Positions 12,590-26,178 are shown, numbered from the stretch's first letter. The stretch is DNA of 64,000 bases from Phocoena phocoena (GCF_963924675.1 NC_089239.1:32759818-32823817); one strand, 5' to 3'. Translations and numbers: made by a program. Notes: generated by a model from the sequence alone, not told the origin.

Positions 12590-13500
12590 TTTTTAGGGAC
12601 AAAGTGCTTCCTCCAGCCTTGGTGGCCCCTGCATTCCGGAGGTGGCTCGTTATTGAAGCATCAAGAGCACCGACGACGGAGAAGCGCTGACTGTGGCACA
12701 GCGGCTGGGAGGTGCAGGGGGCTTGTCTTGACACCACGTTTAAGGAGCAGACGCACTGCTTTTATTTATACTCTGTGCTAATGCGGGATCTGGGCCTAAT
12801 GATGTTGGGCATGAAGCCCTCTCTAAGCCTCCCCTTGAGTTGGGCTATTTAGCAGCGAGCAAATGCTTCCGTGGCCACTTCCCGGAAGGGAAGGCTATTT
12901 CACCTGAGAGGATACTAAGGAAGCCAGTAGGGAGAGGGTGGGGAATGCCTGAACTATACTCGGTCCCAGATTGCCACCAAGGCCGAGGAGGTTAAGAGCA
13001 GGCAGAAGCTCCTGGGTGCAGGCCTGGAGTTTCCCTGACTAGGTTCCTAGAGAGACTGGGCTGCAGCTGGGTGGAACGACTGGGTCCAAGGAGTAGATGA
13101 GGTGGGGCTGCCTCCACGTACACTCGAGATGTCTGGGATAAATCGTGCACTCCTGTGCCTGAGGGGAGAGAGGGATCATAGCACCTCTGATCATCACTGT
13201 TTACGAGCGTGTGGATGTAAGTGCAGACTGAGTGGACTCTGTGAGGCAAGAGGGCTCATCACCTTTGCTGTCCTAAAGTGACGTGAACCTCAGCGAGCGG
13301 CCTTGCCTGTCAGAAAAGCAACCCTGCAGCAACGCATCACACAGAAAACTTCCTCCCCCACGTAGCACCTCCTGATAATCAACAGTCTAATCAGTAGGTC
13401 ATTACGGGCTGCTCCTCCGGAGAAGGGTTCTTTCCCTTCTCCCTTAGCCCCTCTGCCACCCAGCATGGGTTCACAGGCTAATTCCTACTGGCCATCATTC
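12590..13500. other. GC-rich block, unassigned (possible minus-strand LTR)
   Basis: The base composition changes sharply at about 12590, after a T run, from AT-rich to GC-rich, and returns to AT-rich at about 13500. The block holds many CpG dinucleotides. A reverse-complement AATAAA-like site lies near 12760. One reading is a retroviral LTR on the minus strand, with the short R-U5 side at 12590-12760. Another is a fragment of a CpG-containing regulatory region or retrocopy. The frames at 12471-12737 and 12992-13249 show no known domain. Confidence 0.3.
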
Positions 13501-16177
13501 TGACACATTGTTGGCAATTAAGTAAGTAGAGTTGATTTACCATATTATATTAGTGTCAGGTGTAACACTCATAAATTTTAAATAACGCTTCCTCAGCCAG
13601 GCTTTCTCTATGCTGTCCATAACCAAATATAAAATTTATTTCTCTTCTAAAACCCTGTACTATAGGCTTACATATGAACATAATCTGTCGTTTCATAGTA
13701 ACTGGTTTATTTGGATTTTAAATACATCAAAGGCAAAATTGCATTATTTTCACAACTATATACCCAGCACCTACCTAATCATTTTCTTAATGGTAGAACT
13801 AAGGTATCAGTCTCTCTGTATCCATTGATAATGTTTAATAAACTAGAGAAAAGGTGAAGGAAATTTATTTCCTATTTTCTAACACAGTAACTGAAGACCA
13901 CATATGAATTTCAGCTAAAATAGAAGCACTTTAGTTCTATAAAACACAAATGTAATACTGTTTTGAGTAGAAAATGTTGAAAACGTATTTCTGGAACTAT
14001 ATATAATATAAACAGTGAATTCTATTTTGAAAATAATAAGATTTGGGAAGGAAGCGTTGTTGACAGAGGATTTACTCTGGGGCAGTCCACTCCCCACATG
14101 GCACATTTTCTTACACTCATACACCATGCAGGTCACCGTGCTAACAATCTTACTTCTAAAAACAAAGGTACTCAGAAGAGTCTGGGAACGGATATGGCCT
14201 AAATACATACAAGACAGAACACTCATAGCCAATGTGTGCTGGGTCAAAGAGAGCAAACGGCAAAGTATGGGATAAGAAGCATATTAGCATTGCTCTCACG
14301 GTTTTATACAGCCTGTATGCATATCATTAGTGTTCTTTCTTTAATGTTTAATAAATGATGTTGACTGCTCCAAATGTTCTAATCTTCTCTAAGAGAAAAC
14401 AGCTGCATCCAGAGTGTTACTGAGCAATCTTCATGGAGTGGAAGTGACTGAGCCAGAACTGAGACCGGCCAAAGGTGGAGACAGCAGCTTTCTGGGCAGC
14501 AGTTCCTTCCCTTTGAGATTTCTCTTTCAGAACTAACTGCTGGAAGTTTGGAGTCCTGATTAAACGCGGTGAGAGGAGATATCGGATCCCTTTCACTGAT
14601 GTTGGTCATTTTAGATCAGCATCTTTATCAGGATCACCACAATTGTGTGATAAGTTACAGGTCTGGGCTCCATCTTAGACCTACTGAAGCAGACTCACAG
14701 ACACTGGGCTCCAAAAAAGGAACTTATCAGGATCACCAAATGATTATTGTGCCTACTCACTTCTAGAATTGCTTTTCACTCATGAAAGTATGAAAGGATA
14801 GAAATAAAAGAGAAAAAAAAAATCCAAAACAAAGTTGTTTTTTTTTAAAAACTCAGATGTAATCAGTAGGTCCAAACTTAACTAATAAACTTGCCTCCTC
14901 AAGAAAATAGAAAATATCATAAAATAAGTTCTGAGAACACTTATGTTCCCCTCATGAGACACAATTAAACAAAATGTGCTACAAGAAGAGGAAGAGCAAG
15001 CATTTATCAGGACAGCAGACCTCACAATACTAAAAATTAGATTTATCTGTGGACCTCTGAAAACAAAGTAATCCCTGACCCCTTTCCCAGAAACACTAAT
15101 TTAATTGGCCTTAGTCTGTGACACAACCTAGGATTCCAAGTTTTTCTTATTTCCAATTCCTAGTTGATTCTAATGAGTTAAGATTTAGGAAATAGTACAA
15201 AAGGCAAACACCAAACAAAAGAACGTTGGTAAAAGTGCAAGACAAAATGAAGCCATATGAAACTTCAGTGGTTTTGAACTTTTATCCCCTAAGTAATTTA
15301 GCATCAAAATAGAACTGTTAGACATATAAGGATAAGTTGGCAAGAACATGAATTTAGATGGAAACGTTAAACTGGTACTCTTGATACTTGTAGATCAAAT
15401 AAGAAAAAAGAAACAAAATGTAGTCATTTTATAATGTAACTAAATAAGAATCAGAATATAGTAGTGTTTCATTAAATAGCCAATATTAACTGCAGAGATA
15501 CATAGCTTTTGTGAGGCAGTAATAGAATATTATTTAATAACACACAGCATTACTAATGTTACAAAATAAGCAATAAATTAAGCCTAATTTAAAAAAAAAA
15601 GATACTCTGGCATCATTCTCTGACTAGAAGGTAAAGTTGAAAAATGAAATTAAAAATAAATTTTAAAATAAACAGAATACATTTTTTCTAAATATCCTCT
15701 ATTTTGAAGCAAAAACAAATGTACATTGACCATATTCGGTATGTGCCATGATTTTCAACCCATTAAAGCTCTGATGCAAACTGAAGGTAGAACATCTGAG
15801 TGTCATTTGGCTAAAAAGGAGGGCAGTATGACTGAATGATTCTAATCCACTATTCACATTACTCGCCACTTCCTAAGAGCTTAAAGTCTTTAACTGAGAG
15901 AGATAAAACATGCTATCCTTTGAGAACCATAGGGTCATTTTACATCTTCTGTGTTCCCAACACTGTGTTAAGGAATTAGGGTTAAATGGATGCTGTGCCT
16001 TGAAGAAATCCCTGTCTAGCAAACATTGGGAACTTTGAATACCTTAATGACCATCATGAAAAAGGAAACTGGTATTGCCTAAAGGCAAACATCCTTCCTG
16101 AAAATAAGATGAATAGGTAAAGCCAAAATAAACTAATAGTGCAATATATTACATATCTTCTAACAGATGAATTGGTA
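13501..16177. other. AT-rich DNA, no gene recognised
   Basis: No gene seen. A weak L2-like phrase ('cactgtgttaaggaattagg') occurs near 15960-16020. The 113-codon minus frame at 13915-14256 and the 86-codon plus frame at 14015-14275 overlap in opposite directions and have no recognisable domain. Confidence 0.5.
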
Positions 16178-16827
16178 ATTTTTTTAACACCTTTATTGGA
16201 GTATAATTGTTTTACAATGGTGTGTTAGTTTCTGCTGTATAACAAAGTGAATCAGCTATACATATACATATGTTCCCATATATCCTCCCTCTTGTATCTC
16301 TCTCCCTCCCACCCTCCCTATCCCACCCCTCTAGGTGGTCACAAAGCACCGAGCTGATCTCCTTGTGCTATGCGGCTTCTTCCCACTAGCTATCTATTTT
16401 ACATTTGGTAGTGTATATATGTCCATGCCACTCTCTCACTTTGTCCCAGCTTACCCTTTCCCCCCCTCCCCGTATCCTCAAGTCCATTCTCTAGTAGGTC
16501 TGTGTCTTTATTCCTGTCTTACCCCTTACCCCTTCTTCATGACCTTTTTTTTTCCTTCGATTCCACATATACGTGTTAGCATAGGGTATTTGTTTTTCTC
16601 TTTCTGACTTACTTCACTCTGTATGACAGACTCTAGGTCCATCCACCTCACTACAAATAGCTCAATTTCGTTTCTTTTTATGGCTGAGTAATATTCCATT
16701 GTATATATGTGCCACATCTTCTTTATCCATTCATCTGTCCATGGACACCTAGGTTGCTTCCATGTCCCGGCTACTGTGAATAGAGCTGCAGTGAACACTG
16801 TGGTCCGTGCCTCTTTCTGAATGATGG
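16178..16827 (-). mobile_element. 5'-truncated L1, minus strand (ORF2 tail plus 3' UTR)
   Basis: The minus strand carries the end of L1 ORF2: 'FTAALFTVAGTWKQPRCP', then '[20 protein letters not shown]', then 'WMDLESVIQSEVSQKEKNK'. The 3' UTR follows, with its G-rich polypurine run (seen as ccccccctcccc near 16460-16480) and an oligo-A end (T run near 16181). Similarity to the L1 copies at 48972 and 57263 is high over the whole 3' end, so they belong to one lineage. The 5' truncation falls near 16827. A short imperfect aatttt-type repeat on both sides may be the target duplication. Confidence 0.9.
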
Positions 16828-19064
16828 GAATTTTAAAAGCACCATATTTGATTACGACAGTCCTCTCTTATTGAAATTCATGAATTTATAATCTTATCTT
16901 TTGAAGTAAAATTTATAAAAGGTATTTTGTTCATTTGAAATTTAATAATACACTGCTGAGCTATTCGAACAACTGTTTTATGTGAACAGCTATAACATAC
17001 TTAAAAATAGTTATTTTAATACTTTATCTGATTCTGAAGAATTTCCTAACTCCTAGTAAAAGAATGTCATATTAACACAAGGAAAAAATAGAAACAGACC
17101 CTAGTTTGTATTCATGGAGTTGGCATGTTTAGAGAAAGTACCATCATCCAATAAATTACTTATTGGGTAACACTTTGGAAAATGTTAAAATGTTTTTGTG
17201 CTTCATATTGTCCATTGAAATAAATCACAAATGGAATTAGTTGTATTTGAATGTAATACGGTAGCTATGAATCCACCTGTACTTTTGAACAAATGTTCGA
17301 TCTGCAGATATGTATTAATTAATCTACATGTCCCTATTGATTTGACATTCCACATTTATATTAAGTTCAAAAAATGCTTGGGATTTTTAGATACTATTAA
17401 GGGATAGATTATTATATTATTTGAAATATATCCATGGGTGTGATTCTTATGTGGATAAAACCATCCTTACTAACAGATGAAAGAAAGCAAAAACTAAAAC
17501 AGAAAAAGAAGAGAATGAAAACAAAAGAAAAAGAGAATAAAAAGAAAGAAAAAGAGACCGAGAGGCCAAGTCATGCTGACATGCTTGTTCGTAGTTCCAG
17601 CGGTTTTTAAGGTATAGATATATTTCTGTCCTTGGGTATCATGAGATATCAGTGTCTGGTTAATAAATTCTCCTTCCCTGCCTAAAGTTGAGTTGTACTT
17701 TTTATTATAACCAAATATTTACTCTGTGATATAAATCACAAAGTGATATTCTAATTAAAGTATGTGAATAAGATGCTGGGACAAGTATTACTTTTACTAA
17801 GGCTCAATAAATGAAGAATATATTCTCTGTACGGGTTCATCAGTTTTAAAACTGCCACTTAAATGTCTTTTCTTAAATATGTGATTTTATATAATTAAAA
17901 TCATGTTTAACTATTCAATGACTTATTTCTTTAAAATTACATAAAATAGAAAAATCACGCTTATGGTATGAACCTTAATTGACATCATTCACAACAGATT
18001 AAGGCAAGACTATTTTTCTGTTAGCATCTCTCTTGTTTACTAAGAAAGGGAACAACACTTTAAGTGTCCTATTAAAGAAAAATCTACAATGTAGATTAAT
18101 ATATACAGTGATTTCCAAATAAACTCCATTTGCAGTATCTTTGATTACATTATAAATCATTATTAAGTCAATAATTATAACTTCAGTTCTCTCCTTTTTG
18201 AAATCTCTTTCAACAACTACCTGCTACATAAAGTTATCAGGATAACTGTCTAGTACTGCATATTAAAAAAATACGACTACATGTTAAAGTAATTATATTA
18301 AAATCAGTAACCACTGTTGAATTATTTCAGCTTACTGGAGGAATTTTAGCTACATATTCTCATGTTTAAGTGTTTAACTCTAAGATTAAATAATGGAATT
18401 TTGTCCTTGCATTCAAGGATCAGTTGACAATTAAACATTTAGGAAACATTCCCTAAAAAATAATGAGCCAAATTACGATGTGTTGCGATGTGTTGTGAGC
18501 TTTTGACAAATAAAGGAAAGAAACAGAATTACTGCCCTATGTAAGCAAAGAAACAGCATGCATACTATAAATGATTTGAGAGTTTATAATATGAAGTATT
18601 AATAATTGATAACATTTTTTCATTAAATCAGTTGTAGCTGATAATTACTGAAACATAAGATTTGAGTCACTATTATTTAACAAAGTATTTTTAAAATTAT
18701 CATTGAGTGTATGTTGTTTCATTTTATTTATCTGCTATATCAAGGAGCAAATTATTAAAAAATGGTAACTTAAAATGTCACATTTTCTGTGATAATATCT
18801 TTAAAAAATTTTTAAATGATGATGACAATACCTGTTTGTGAATTTCACATTCTTCATCATGGACAATAAAGGTTATATCATGATTCATGAAAAGCAGTTT
18901 ACAATCTTGTTTCAAGTGTAGGAGTATCAATTTTGTCTGTTTTATATATTGAGACACTGCATATTATTTCATTGTAGGAACCTCCTCTTCCGACCAACCC
19001 CAACTCACTTATGAACATATTGAAAAAACTACTCTCCTAGGCTTAACGTAATGCAATTTGAGTA
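16828..19064. other. AT-rich DNA, no gene recognised
   Basis: Nothing assignable. A purine-rich tract made almost only of A and G (aaagaaagaaaaagagacc-like) lies near 17470-17563. A 10-bp direct duplication (cgatgtgttg) is at about 18477-18496. Confidence 0.55.
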
Positions 19065-19165
19065 ACAAAAGATCACATGGGTTTTGGAATGAGGCTGTCT
19101 CAAGTCTTGGCTCTACTAATTCATAACTTCTTAATAACTTGGTTCTTAAGATATAATAGTCATGT
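19065..19165 (+). mobile_element. MIR SINE fragment, plus strand
   Basis: The stretch 'gttttggaatgaggctgtct' followed by 'cttggctctactaattcata' follows the MIR core (gttctggagtcagac...ggctctgccacttactag). It is strongly diverged, as usual for this ancient family. Confidence 0.5.
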
Positions 19166-19724
19166 ATAAAGAGCCATGTAGATACTCTGCAACAACCAAA
19201 TGGCCCCTCCATGTGTTTATCCATAATAGGTAGGTAGGTCTTTTGAATAATGACTTTATTAATGTTTGATATGACAAATCAGGGTGATGATTTTGAGGTC
19301 ATTTGTGATCATTCTATACCTTTAAGTACAGTTAGTATCACCTATAACTTCATCTAGTCTATCTTTTAGAATATTATATATTTTATGACATGATATGGCA
19401 GGAGAATTCCTTGGATGAAGACATTTAGAACAAACTGAGAACTGTCAAAATTAAGTCTATTATATTTGTTTGGTTTCACATCCACTAATTACACAACTAG
19501 TGGTTTTATTGGAATTTCAGGAAGCAGCACACATATAGATATTTGTCAATTACCAAGAGGTTTATTTCTCATTATTAATCCATCCTCCCCTAAAATATTC
19601 ATGGAATGGTATATACATTTGGGGCCTCCTTTCTTTTACTCATTCCTTCTCTTTTGGGAAATGATGGTTCTTACCCTTTCCCTTATATATTTATACTCAC
19701 CAAGCATCTATTAAGCTTCAGACT

Positions 19725-19985
19725 GAATGTAAGCTTCTCTAAGTCTTTTCCAGACATACACACCCTTTCCTTATTACTAACTTATTTAGGAGTCCTTTTC
19801 CATTGCTTCATTATTGCCATCATTGATTTCTCACCTTTTAATTGTTATCTTGTTTCTCTATTTCTCATATTTTTAGTGCTTCGAGGACAGAGGCTATTAA
19901 CTATCTTTGTTTTCCTAATGAGAAGAAAGGTGATTAGCACACAGTAAGTTCTTAATAAATATTTGTAAAATTTAAAAGTGAATAA
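19725..19985 (+). mobile_element. L2 LINE 3' end, plus strand
   Basis: 'actgaatgtaagcttctcta', a 'gaggacagaggctattaact' phrase, and 'agcacacagtaagttcttaa' plus 'taaatatttg' follow the order of the L2 3' end. The 113-codon frame at 19606-19947 crosses it and is not a gene. Confidence 0.55.
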
Positions 19986-21749
19986 ATGAATATAAGAATC
20001 AGAGAATGTTAAAAAAATAGAAGGAATGCTTGTGTGATTAATTGTTAAGACTCTGGCCAGTGTGAACTATATTCTTATGACTAACTTTTTAAGTTTGGTT
20101 TACAACTTGTAAACACATAGGAAGAAAAAAGATACAAAAAGATACAAGTAGACTGACAATAGTTCCAAAAATTGAAATAAAATACAAAGTATGTTAAGAT
20201 AGGAATGAAAAGACAGTGACAGGATTTTAAAAAATCAAATGTGGCAGGAGTATATACAGGTTGAAATGATGAGGTTTAGTACTTAACTCTGAATTAGTCT
20301 GCTTCCTTTCCTTTTCCAGTTATTGCCAGTAGATTTGGGAATAAGAAAGAGCACAAATGTTACACAAAAATGTTACTTTCAGTGCAGCAAGTTAGTATGT
20401 GTGCTATACACTTGTATGATATGTGTTGAGACACAATGAAGAGAAACTCATGAGCGTATGTGGAAAATATCAATTAAATTTAATTTTTAGAAGCAAGAAT
20501 TTTGAAAGTGATTAATAATTACTTTTAATAAAGAACAGTTCAACTTTTATCAGTTTCTTTTAAATATTAGTAAGGATTTAGTTCATAAATAACTTGTTCT
20601 CAAAAAGAAATTGCAGGCCGTGATCACAAACTATATTTATATATATCATACATACACAAAAAACAACTTTAAATAGATGATAATTTTCAACTGTTTTGTG
20701 ACAATCACTGAGGTATATATTAATTTCCATTAGTCAATGCCAAACTGTAAAATTTGCAATTTTTACTATGACAACCTGTTAAATCCGTCATCCTTCTTTG
20801 GTATATATATGTATCCGCATGATTAATCATTTCTCTTTAATGACCAAATTAATTACATATATTATAAGAACAATTTACAATTTCTATGTGGCTCTAAGGT
20901 CATCTTTTGCTAAATAGCAGAAAACTTTCTTCTAAGTTGTCATGAAAGTGAAAAAGGAAATCATGTTGAATGGAAAAATCAGGGAGAATAATATTCTAAA
21001 GGTAGGGATCTTAAATGCCAAGTGCCCTTTCTCAGCCTCAGCCATTCATTCTGAAAATGGCCTATCAAAAAAGCTTAGAGGGAGCAGTTTAATTACTGTT
21101 CCTTTGACATATGTAATACATTTTCAGTAGCAGGTCCATGCATTTATTTAAGGCCAAATGTTTTACAACAAAACTGTCCTCTAAGGTATTTCTTTCTACC
21201 ATCCTTCCCCATTTGGACTACCCAGTCAATTTTTTTAAATAACCCTGTCTTTTTTGGAGATATTTTAAAACAAGCCTTTAATCATGTTCCTTTTTAGGAA
21301 TAATACAACCCAGGAATGGAATTAAGAGAAGAGCCTTACTCACTTTTAAATATTGACTTAATTTAAAATATTTAATTGTATCTACATTTTATGCCTTTAT
21401 CTATACATCTACGCTTTTCTAATTATTTTCTACACTGTGTCTATGTCTGTATGGATACTTACTTCTGCCTGCTAGATTTCTGTATCTTTATTCATTACAT
21501 AAATAAGGGTCTGGACATACATAAAGAAATCAATGACTAACTTCCTTCAGTGGATGGCCCAAGGGCAGAGTCCTTCTTCATTCACAGTGCATTGCACCAT
21601 CCCTGAAACATCTCAGGGACTCATAAGTAGCAATTAAATAAATAGACAACACCTTCTTATTATGTACCCTAATAAGAATCAAAACACTAATTTTCCATTT
21701 TAAGTAGCTATCTTAGATTTAAAGAAATATTAGGTGAAAAAACTATACA
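19986..21749. other. AT-rich DNA, no gene recognised
   Basis: No gene and no confident repeat. There are several AT runs, and a weak L2-like phrase near 21600-21650. Confidence 0.5.
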
Positions 21750-21949
21750 CAGGTGACTCCTGAACAACCTGGGTTTGAAATGCCCGAGTCCACTTAAGTG
21801 CAGATAGTTTTCAATAGTAAATACTACAGAAATATATGATCAACGGTTAGTTGAATCTGGGGATATGGAACCCTGGATCAGTTACAAGTGGATCTTCAAC
21901 TGCACAGAGGTCAGTGCCGCTAACCCTCACATTGTTCAAGGGCTAACTG
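21750..21949. mobile_element. Tigger-type MITE (non-autonomous DNA transposon)
   Basis: The left end 'caggtgactcctgaacaacc' and the right end (reverse complement 'cagttagcccttgaacaatg') form an inverted pair of the CAGTTGACCCTTGAACAA type known from pogo/Tigger-derived MITEs. The inside carries the family phrases 'gggtttgaaatgcccg' and 'taaatactacagaa'. A TA follows the right end. There is no coding capacity. Confidence 0.75.
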
Positions 21950-22081
21950 TATATACATACCCTGCATTTATTAGCCCTTATCCTGTTCTAAAGATCAAGT
22001 CATGTAAGTTTTTGAAGAACTAAAAGTCTCTTTAAGAACTGTCAATGTATCATTAATAGAAGTTTTGAAGTTTACTCAGAC

Positions 22082-22196
22082 AAATAAGATATCAAGTATA
22101 TAGATGGACAGAGATAGATATTTATATACATACATCTATCTGTCTATCTATCCATCTTTTGACCAATTTGGGGGGGGGGTAGGGGGAAGGGTGGGG
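22082..22196. repeat. Degenerate (TAGA)n/(TCTA)n, then a G-rich run
   Basis: 22085-22156 contains degenerate tetranucleotide repeats of TAGA and TCTA. At 22170-22196 four G runs (10, 5, 3 and 4 G) lie within 27 bases, which fits a G-quadruplex-forming pattern on the plus strand. Confidence 0.85.
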
Positions 22197-23397
22197 AACT
22201 ACAGCAACAAAATCAAGAAATTTAAATAAACCTGGCAAAATTTCCCATCCTGCCGGCAAATGCAACGCTCTGGTGGATCTAGCCTATGCAGCTATTTTTG
22301 CACACTTAATTTTTAATCTTAATATGTTCTTCTATCACACACGGCTATAAGCAAAATATTTTTAATGACCTCATTCCTGGTAAAATCTGTCACTAAAAAG
22401 TATTAACTAGCAATCTCCCTCATTTATAAGGACTGTATGAATACTAGTTCCAAAAAAGGACTCCATGGGAAGACAACAATAATCAAGACTGATTCAGAGA
22501 ATATTATACTAAAACAAACAAACAAAAAAACCCTTTTATTAATCTACATAATCCCTCTTTGGTTTAATAGGATTTTAGCTAGCTCTCAATTTATGAGCCT
22601 CTCTGAATTTTGAAAGGCTTAAAGCTTTCTTCCAAGCAAGTAAAGTGGATTAAAATCAACCTTTGTGTTTTACAATTTGCATTTAACTGACCTATACTGT
22701 GAGTTTTGCTAAAGCCCATAAGTGTTTTCCTCCCTAGTAGCTGGCATCTCTCTAGAGTAAGATCATGAGATTCTATTTCCTTTGATATACTTCGACTTGC
22801 AAACACATTACATGAACAAAGTCCTTGCCAGATATTCTTTCTTCTCCCAACCCCCTAAAGCATTTCTCTGCTTTCAAACATTTCATACATAGCTCTTCAT
22901 TTTTGTGGTGAATACTATCATTTAAGGAAAAAAGATACATTCTCTGAGAAAATCTGGAAATGGAAGAAATAGCTATTAATGAGATATCAATCAGATGTTA
23001 AAATAGGTCAATGCCATGATGAATTTTTCCTTTCTTTCTCAATATTTTCTCTAAATTTCTAGTAGCCAATGTTGACAAAATGAAACACAGCCTTACTTTT
23101 GTATTGTCTGCACTGCTGACTCTCTTTGACATTCACAAGACTGCTGACTTATAGCTCTTTTTTAAAACAGAATCAAGATGTACATTTCTTTGATTTATGA
23201 AAGTAAAACAAAATATCATGCATGCATTATACTGTGTAACTACTAAATTTTTTATCACTTATGTAAAAATATAGGGTATATAAAATAAAGGAATAGGTAA
23301 CATTTTCACCTTTGTATTTTGGGGCTACAAATTGACAGGAACTAAGTTGCACAGTTAAATATGGATGATAAATAAAGAGGTCAAACTTCATTATGAA
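22197..23397. other. AT-rich DNA, no gene recognised
   Basis: I see no gene or repeat that can be named. The 71-codon frame at 22591-22806 on the minus strand has no recognisable feature. Confidence 0.5.
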
Positions 23398-23457
23398 GGA
23401 GAAAAGGAAGGAAGGATGGGAGGGAGGGAGGAAGGAAGGGAAGGAAGAAAAAAAAGC
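23398..23457. repeat. Purine (GGAA/GGGA)n tract
   Basis: About 60 bases of almost pure A and G with gaagg and gaggg units. The 116-codon minus frame at 23227-23577 reads through the complement of this tract and owes its length to it. Confidence 0.9.
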
Positions 23458-25394
23458 TGAATTTACAATGTTAATCAATAATGAAGGGAAAGCTGTATGA
23501 CACACAGGCAGTGTTTGAACAAAGTGGACAAATGATTGTATACAGGTGTTTAGAAGTATGAACTTCAAAGATTTCAAAAGTATGTAAACTGCAGCGATGT
23601 TTTATGGATTAGCTGACTTTCAGAAGCCTGAAAGGTTCTTATCCTGAAAGCATAAGGTTGTTACTGGCTGGCTCTCAGAAGCCTGCCTACTGATGCTGAA
23701 TTGTCATGGATCATTTAGAAGTACTTTCACACAGCTCTAGTGGTTAGATGTTATTAGCTTCTAAGAAAGATGAGTCCTTCCCTCGGTCAGAAGTTTTATA
23801 TCCTCAGTCCACCACTTTTGTCCTTCTAAGCCAGAAATGCAGGAGCTATTACCAGGAAGTGTCTAGAACCTCGCCAGTGTTGCTGATGCTACCAGAAGAT
23901 AAAGGTTTGTAAAAGTCTGATTATCAACTTGAGCGCTGATCAGCATGATTGCATACTGGTTTTTTTCTTTGAATGACTTACTGAATCAGGTAGGGACAGT
24001 GGCTTCACAAAAGCATCAAGGCTCTGGATAACGTATCAAAGGGACATGAAACATGCAAGTATAACAAATTATTATAAGATTTTTCAGGCTTGATCAAGAA
24101 AACAAGTGTCAATGACTCCCTAAGTCTATATCTTCTTTCAATTACATACATTCCTTTCTTTAAATTACATGAAGTTTAGCAGGACTGCCTCTTCATTAGG
24201 ACTGATACAGACTTTCCATATTAATTGTGGTATTTATTTAGGTACATGAAGTCTAACAATAGTGCAGACTTCCTGCTGCTTGGCCAAAAGAAAATCAGAG
24301 GCTATTCTTTCATCTGTAATTACTTAAGCTAAGGAATTACATTGGTAGGCTATGCCACCAGGAAATACGCAATTTTATTTATCAGGTAAAGTGAGGAACA
24401 CATTTTTTGATTACCGCCTTGTATTGTTTACTCCAATGGGTAGGATAACCATCCTTAGGGGTCTGTTCTAAAAAGTATTAGTTATTTTACCAGAAAAGAA
24501 TTTTGTCCCTCCCATCTCTTCAAGAAGACTGTCCTCTGAGAAAGTTGGAGAGTCATATACTTGTAATTATCTAACTCTTTATCCCACAGAAAAATAAGCC
24601 TTGTTCCTAGATTGGTATTAAGAAAAAGAAAAAAAAAAAAGGAATGATTCCCACATAAAAAAAGAAATCAGGAAATGTGCAAGAGATGTAACCAATTTTA
24701 GTGGAGTTCTAAGTATACTGTCTCTGGCAGTTTTCTTGAAAAAGAAAACAATCACTGCTACACTCCTAGAACATTTATTTACCTTCTCATCCCAAGGATA
24801 CTTTCCTTTATGTTCAAAAGAGTATCAGTATAGCTAAGGTGGTCTGCTATACCTTTTATATTATTTTCATTGTTTTCCTACGCTTGAACAGTTAGAACAG
24901 ATACAACCTGAATTTGTTAGTTCATTTGTATTTTGTAGGCATTAGCATATGCAAAATTACATAAATTGAATATACTAAAATTAGTTAGGGAAAGCATTTA
25001 TAGATTGTCCCTGGTAAAACGTAGATCTAGGCAAGTTAGTAGTAATAGTAAGGGGGCATCTTAGATGTAGCCTTAAAGGTTGACAGAGGAAAAATATAGC
25101 TGATGGGATAAAGTGGAAATGTATGTAAAGAGGGTATTACAAACATGGTTCTAGGCATCTAAGAATCTCTTGTCACAGTGGCATTTAGCAAATACTGGTT
25201 ACCTCAAGCATGTTCCAAAGATTTGGTCTGTAGTTTGCTTCCGTAGACTATTTCTAGAAGTCTCTGGAGACCCTCTGTTTAAGACAGAAGATTATGGGTA
25301 TATCTTGTACTTTGATACTGGCTGAAGTTGTCTTAATTGGTTAGTACACACTCAAAGATAAATCCCTTGTGCTTTAATTGCTTGAAAAGTAGTC
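23458..25394. other. AT-rich DNA, no gene recognised
   Basis: No gene. A short imperfect duplication around 'cagaagcctg' occurs at about 23620 and 23676. Otherwise nothing can be assigned. Confidence 0.5.
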
Positions 25395-25411
25395 AAGAAT
25401 ATCTGATAAGG

Positions 25412-25697
25412 GACATAAAGAACAGACTTGTGGTTGCCGAGGCGGCTGGGGGTAGGGGAGGGATGGATCAGGAGTTTGGGATTAGTAGATGCAAAGGATT
25501 ATATACAGAATGGATAAACAACAGGGTCCTACTGACTAGCAGAGGGAACTATATTCAATATCCTATGAGAAACCATACTGGAAAAGAATATGGAAAAGAA
25601 TGTATATATACATGTATAACTGAATCGCTTTGCTGTATAGCAGAAATTAACACAGAATTGTAAATCAACTATACTTTAATAAAGTAAATTTTAAAAA
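25412..25697 (+). mobile_element. Short 5'-truncated L1 3' end with perfect 17-bp duplication
   Basis: The element starts 'gacataaagaacagacttgt', continues with a G-rich part and the L1 3' end phrase 'tatagcagaaattaacacag', and ends 'aataaagtaaattttaaaaa'. The 17-bp sequence aagaatatctgataagg is repeated exactly at 25395-25411 and 25698-25714. This fixes both ends and shows target-primed insertion of about 286 bp. The 108-codon frame at 25337-25663 runs through it and is not a gene. Confidence 0.92.
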
Positions 25698-25719
25698 AAG
25701 AATATCTGATAAGGTTTTT

Positions 25720-26139
25720 GTGTGTGTGTGTGTGTGGTGATGTCCAAGGTCAATACTTCTCTGATGTCTTTTGCAGAATACTGAATCACCTGAAATAGGT
25801 CATGTAGGAGATGATTAAGTGGTTGAAGGAAAGGAAGCCTATGATAGGACTGATATGAGTTAGTGCTTTAAAATATTTAGTTATTCAGTTTGTAAAAGAC
25901 TGGAAACAAGTATGGATGGATGTATTTTTATTTGCATGAGCCTATAAGTGACCAGTTCATGGCAGGTACTCTATGACTCCTTTATAAGAAATAATGAAAG
26001 GATATGCTACTCTGCTACTCTGCACTGAATTGGATTCATGGGTTCACAAAGAATCTCTTCAAATTACTTTCCAGAATTGCTTTACCTTCTAATGAGATAA
26101 ATATAAATGTATTTATCTAGTTAGTCTCATTACAGCTTT

Positions 26140-26178
<39 letters not shown>

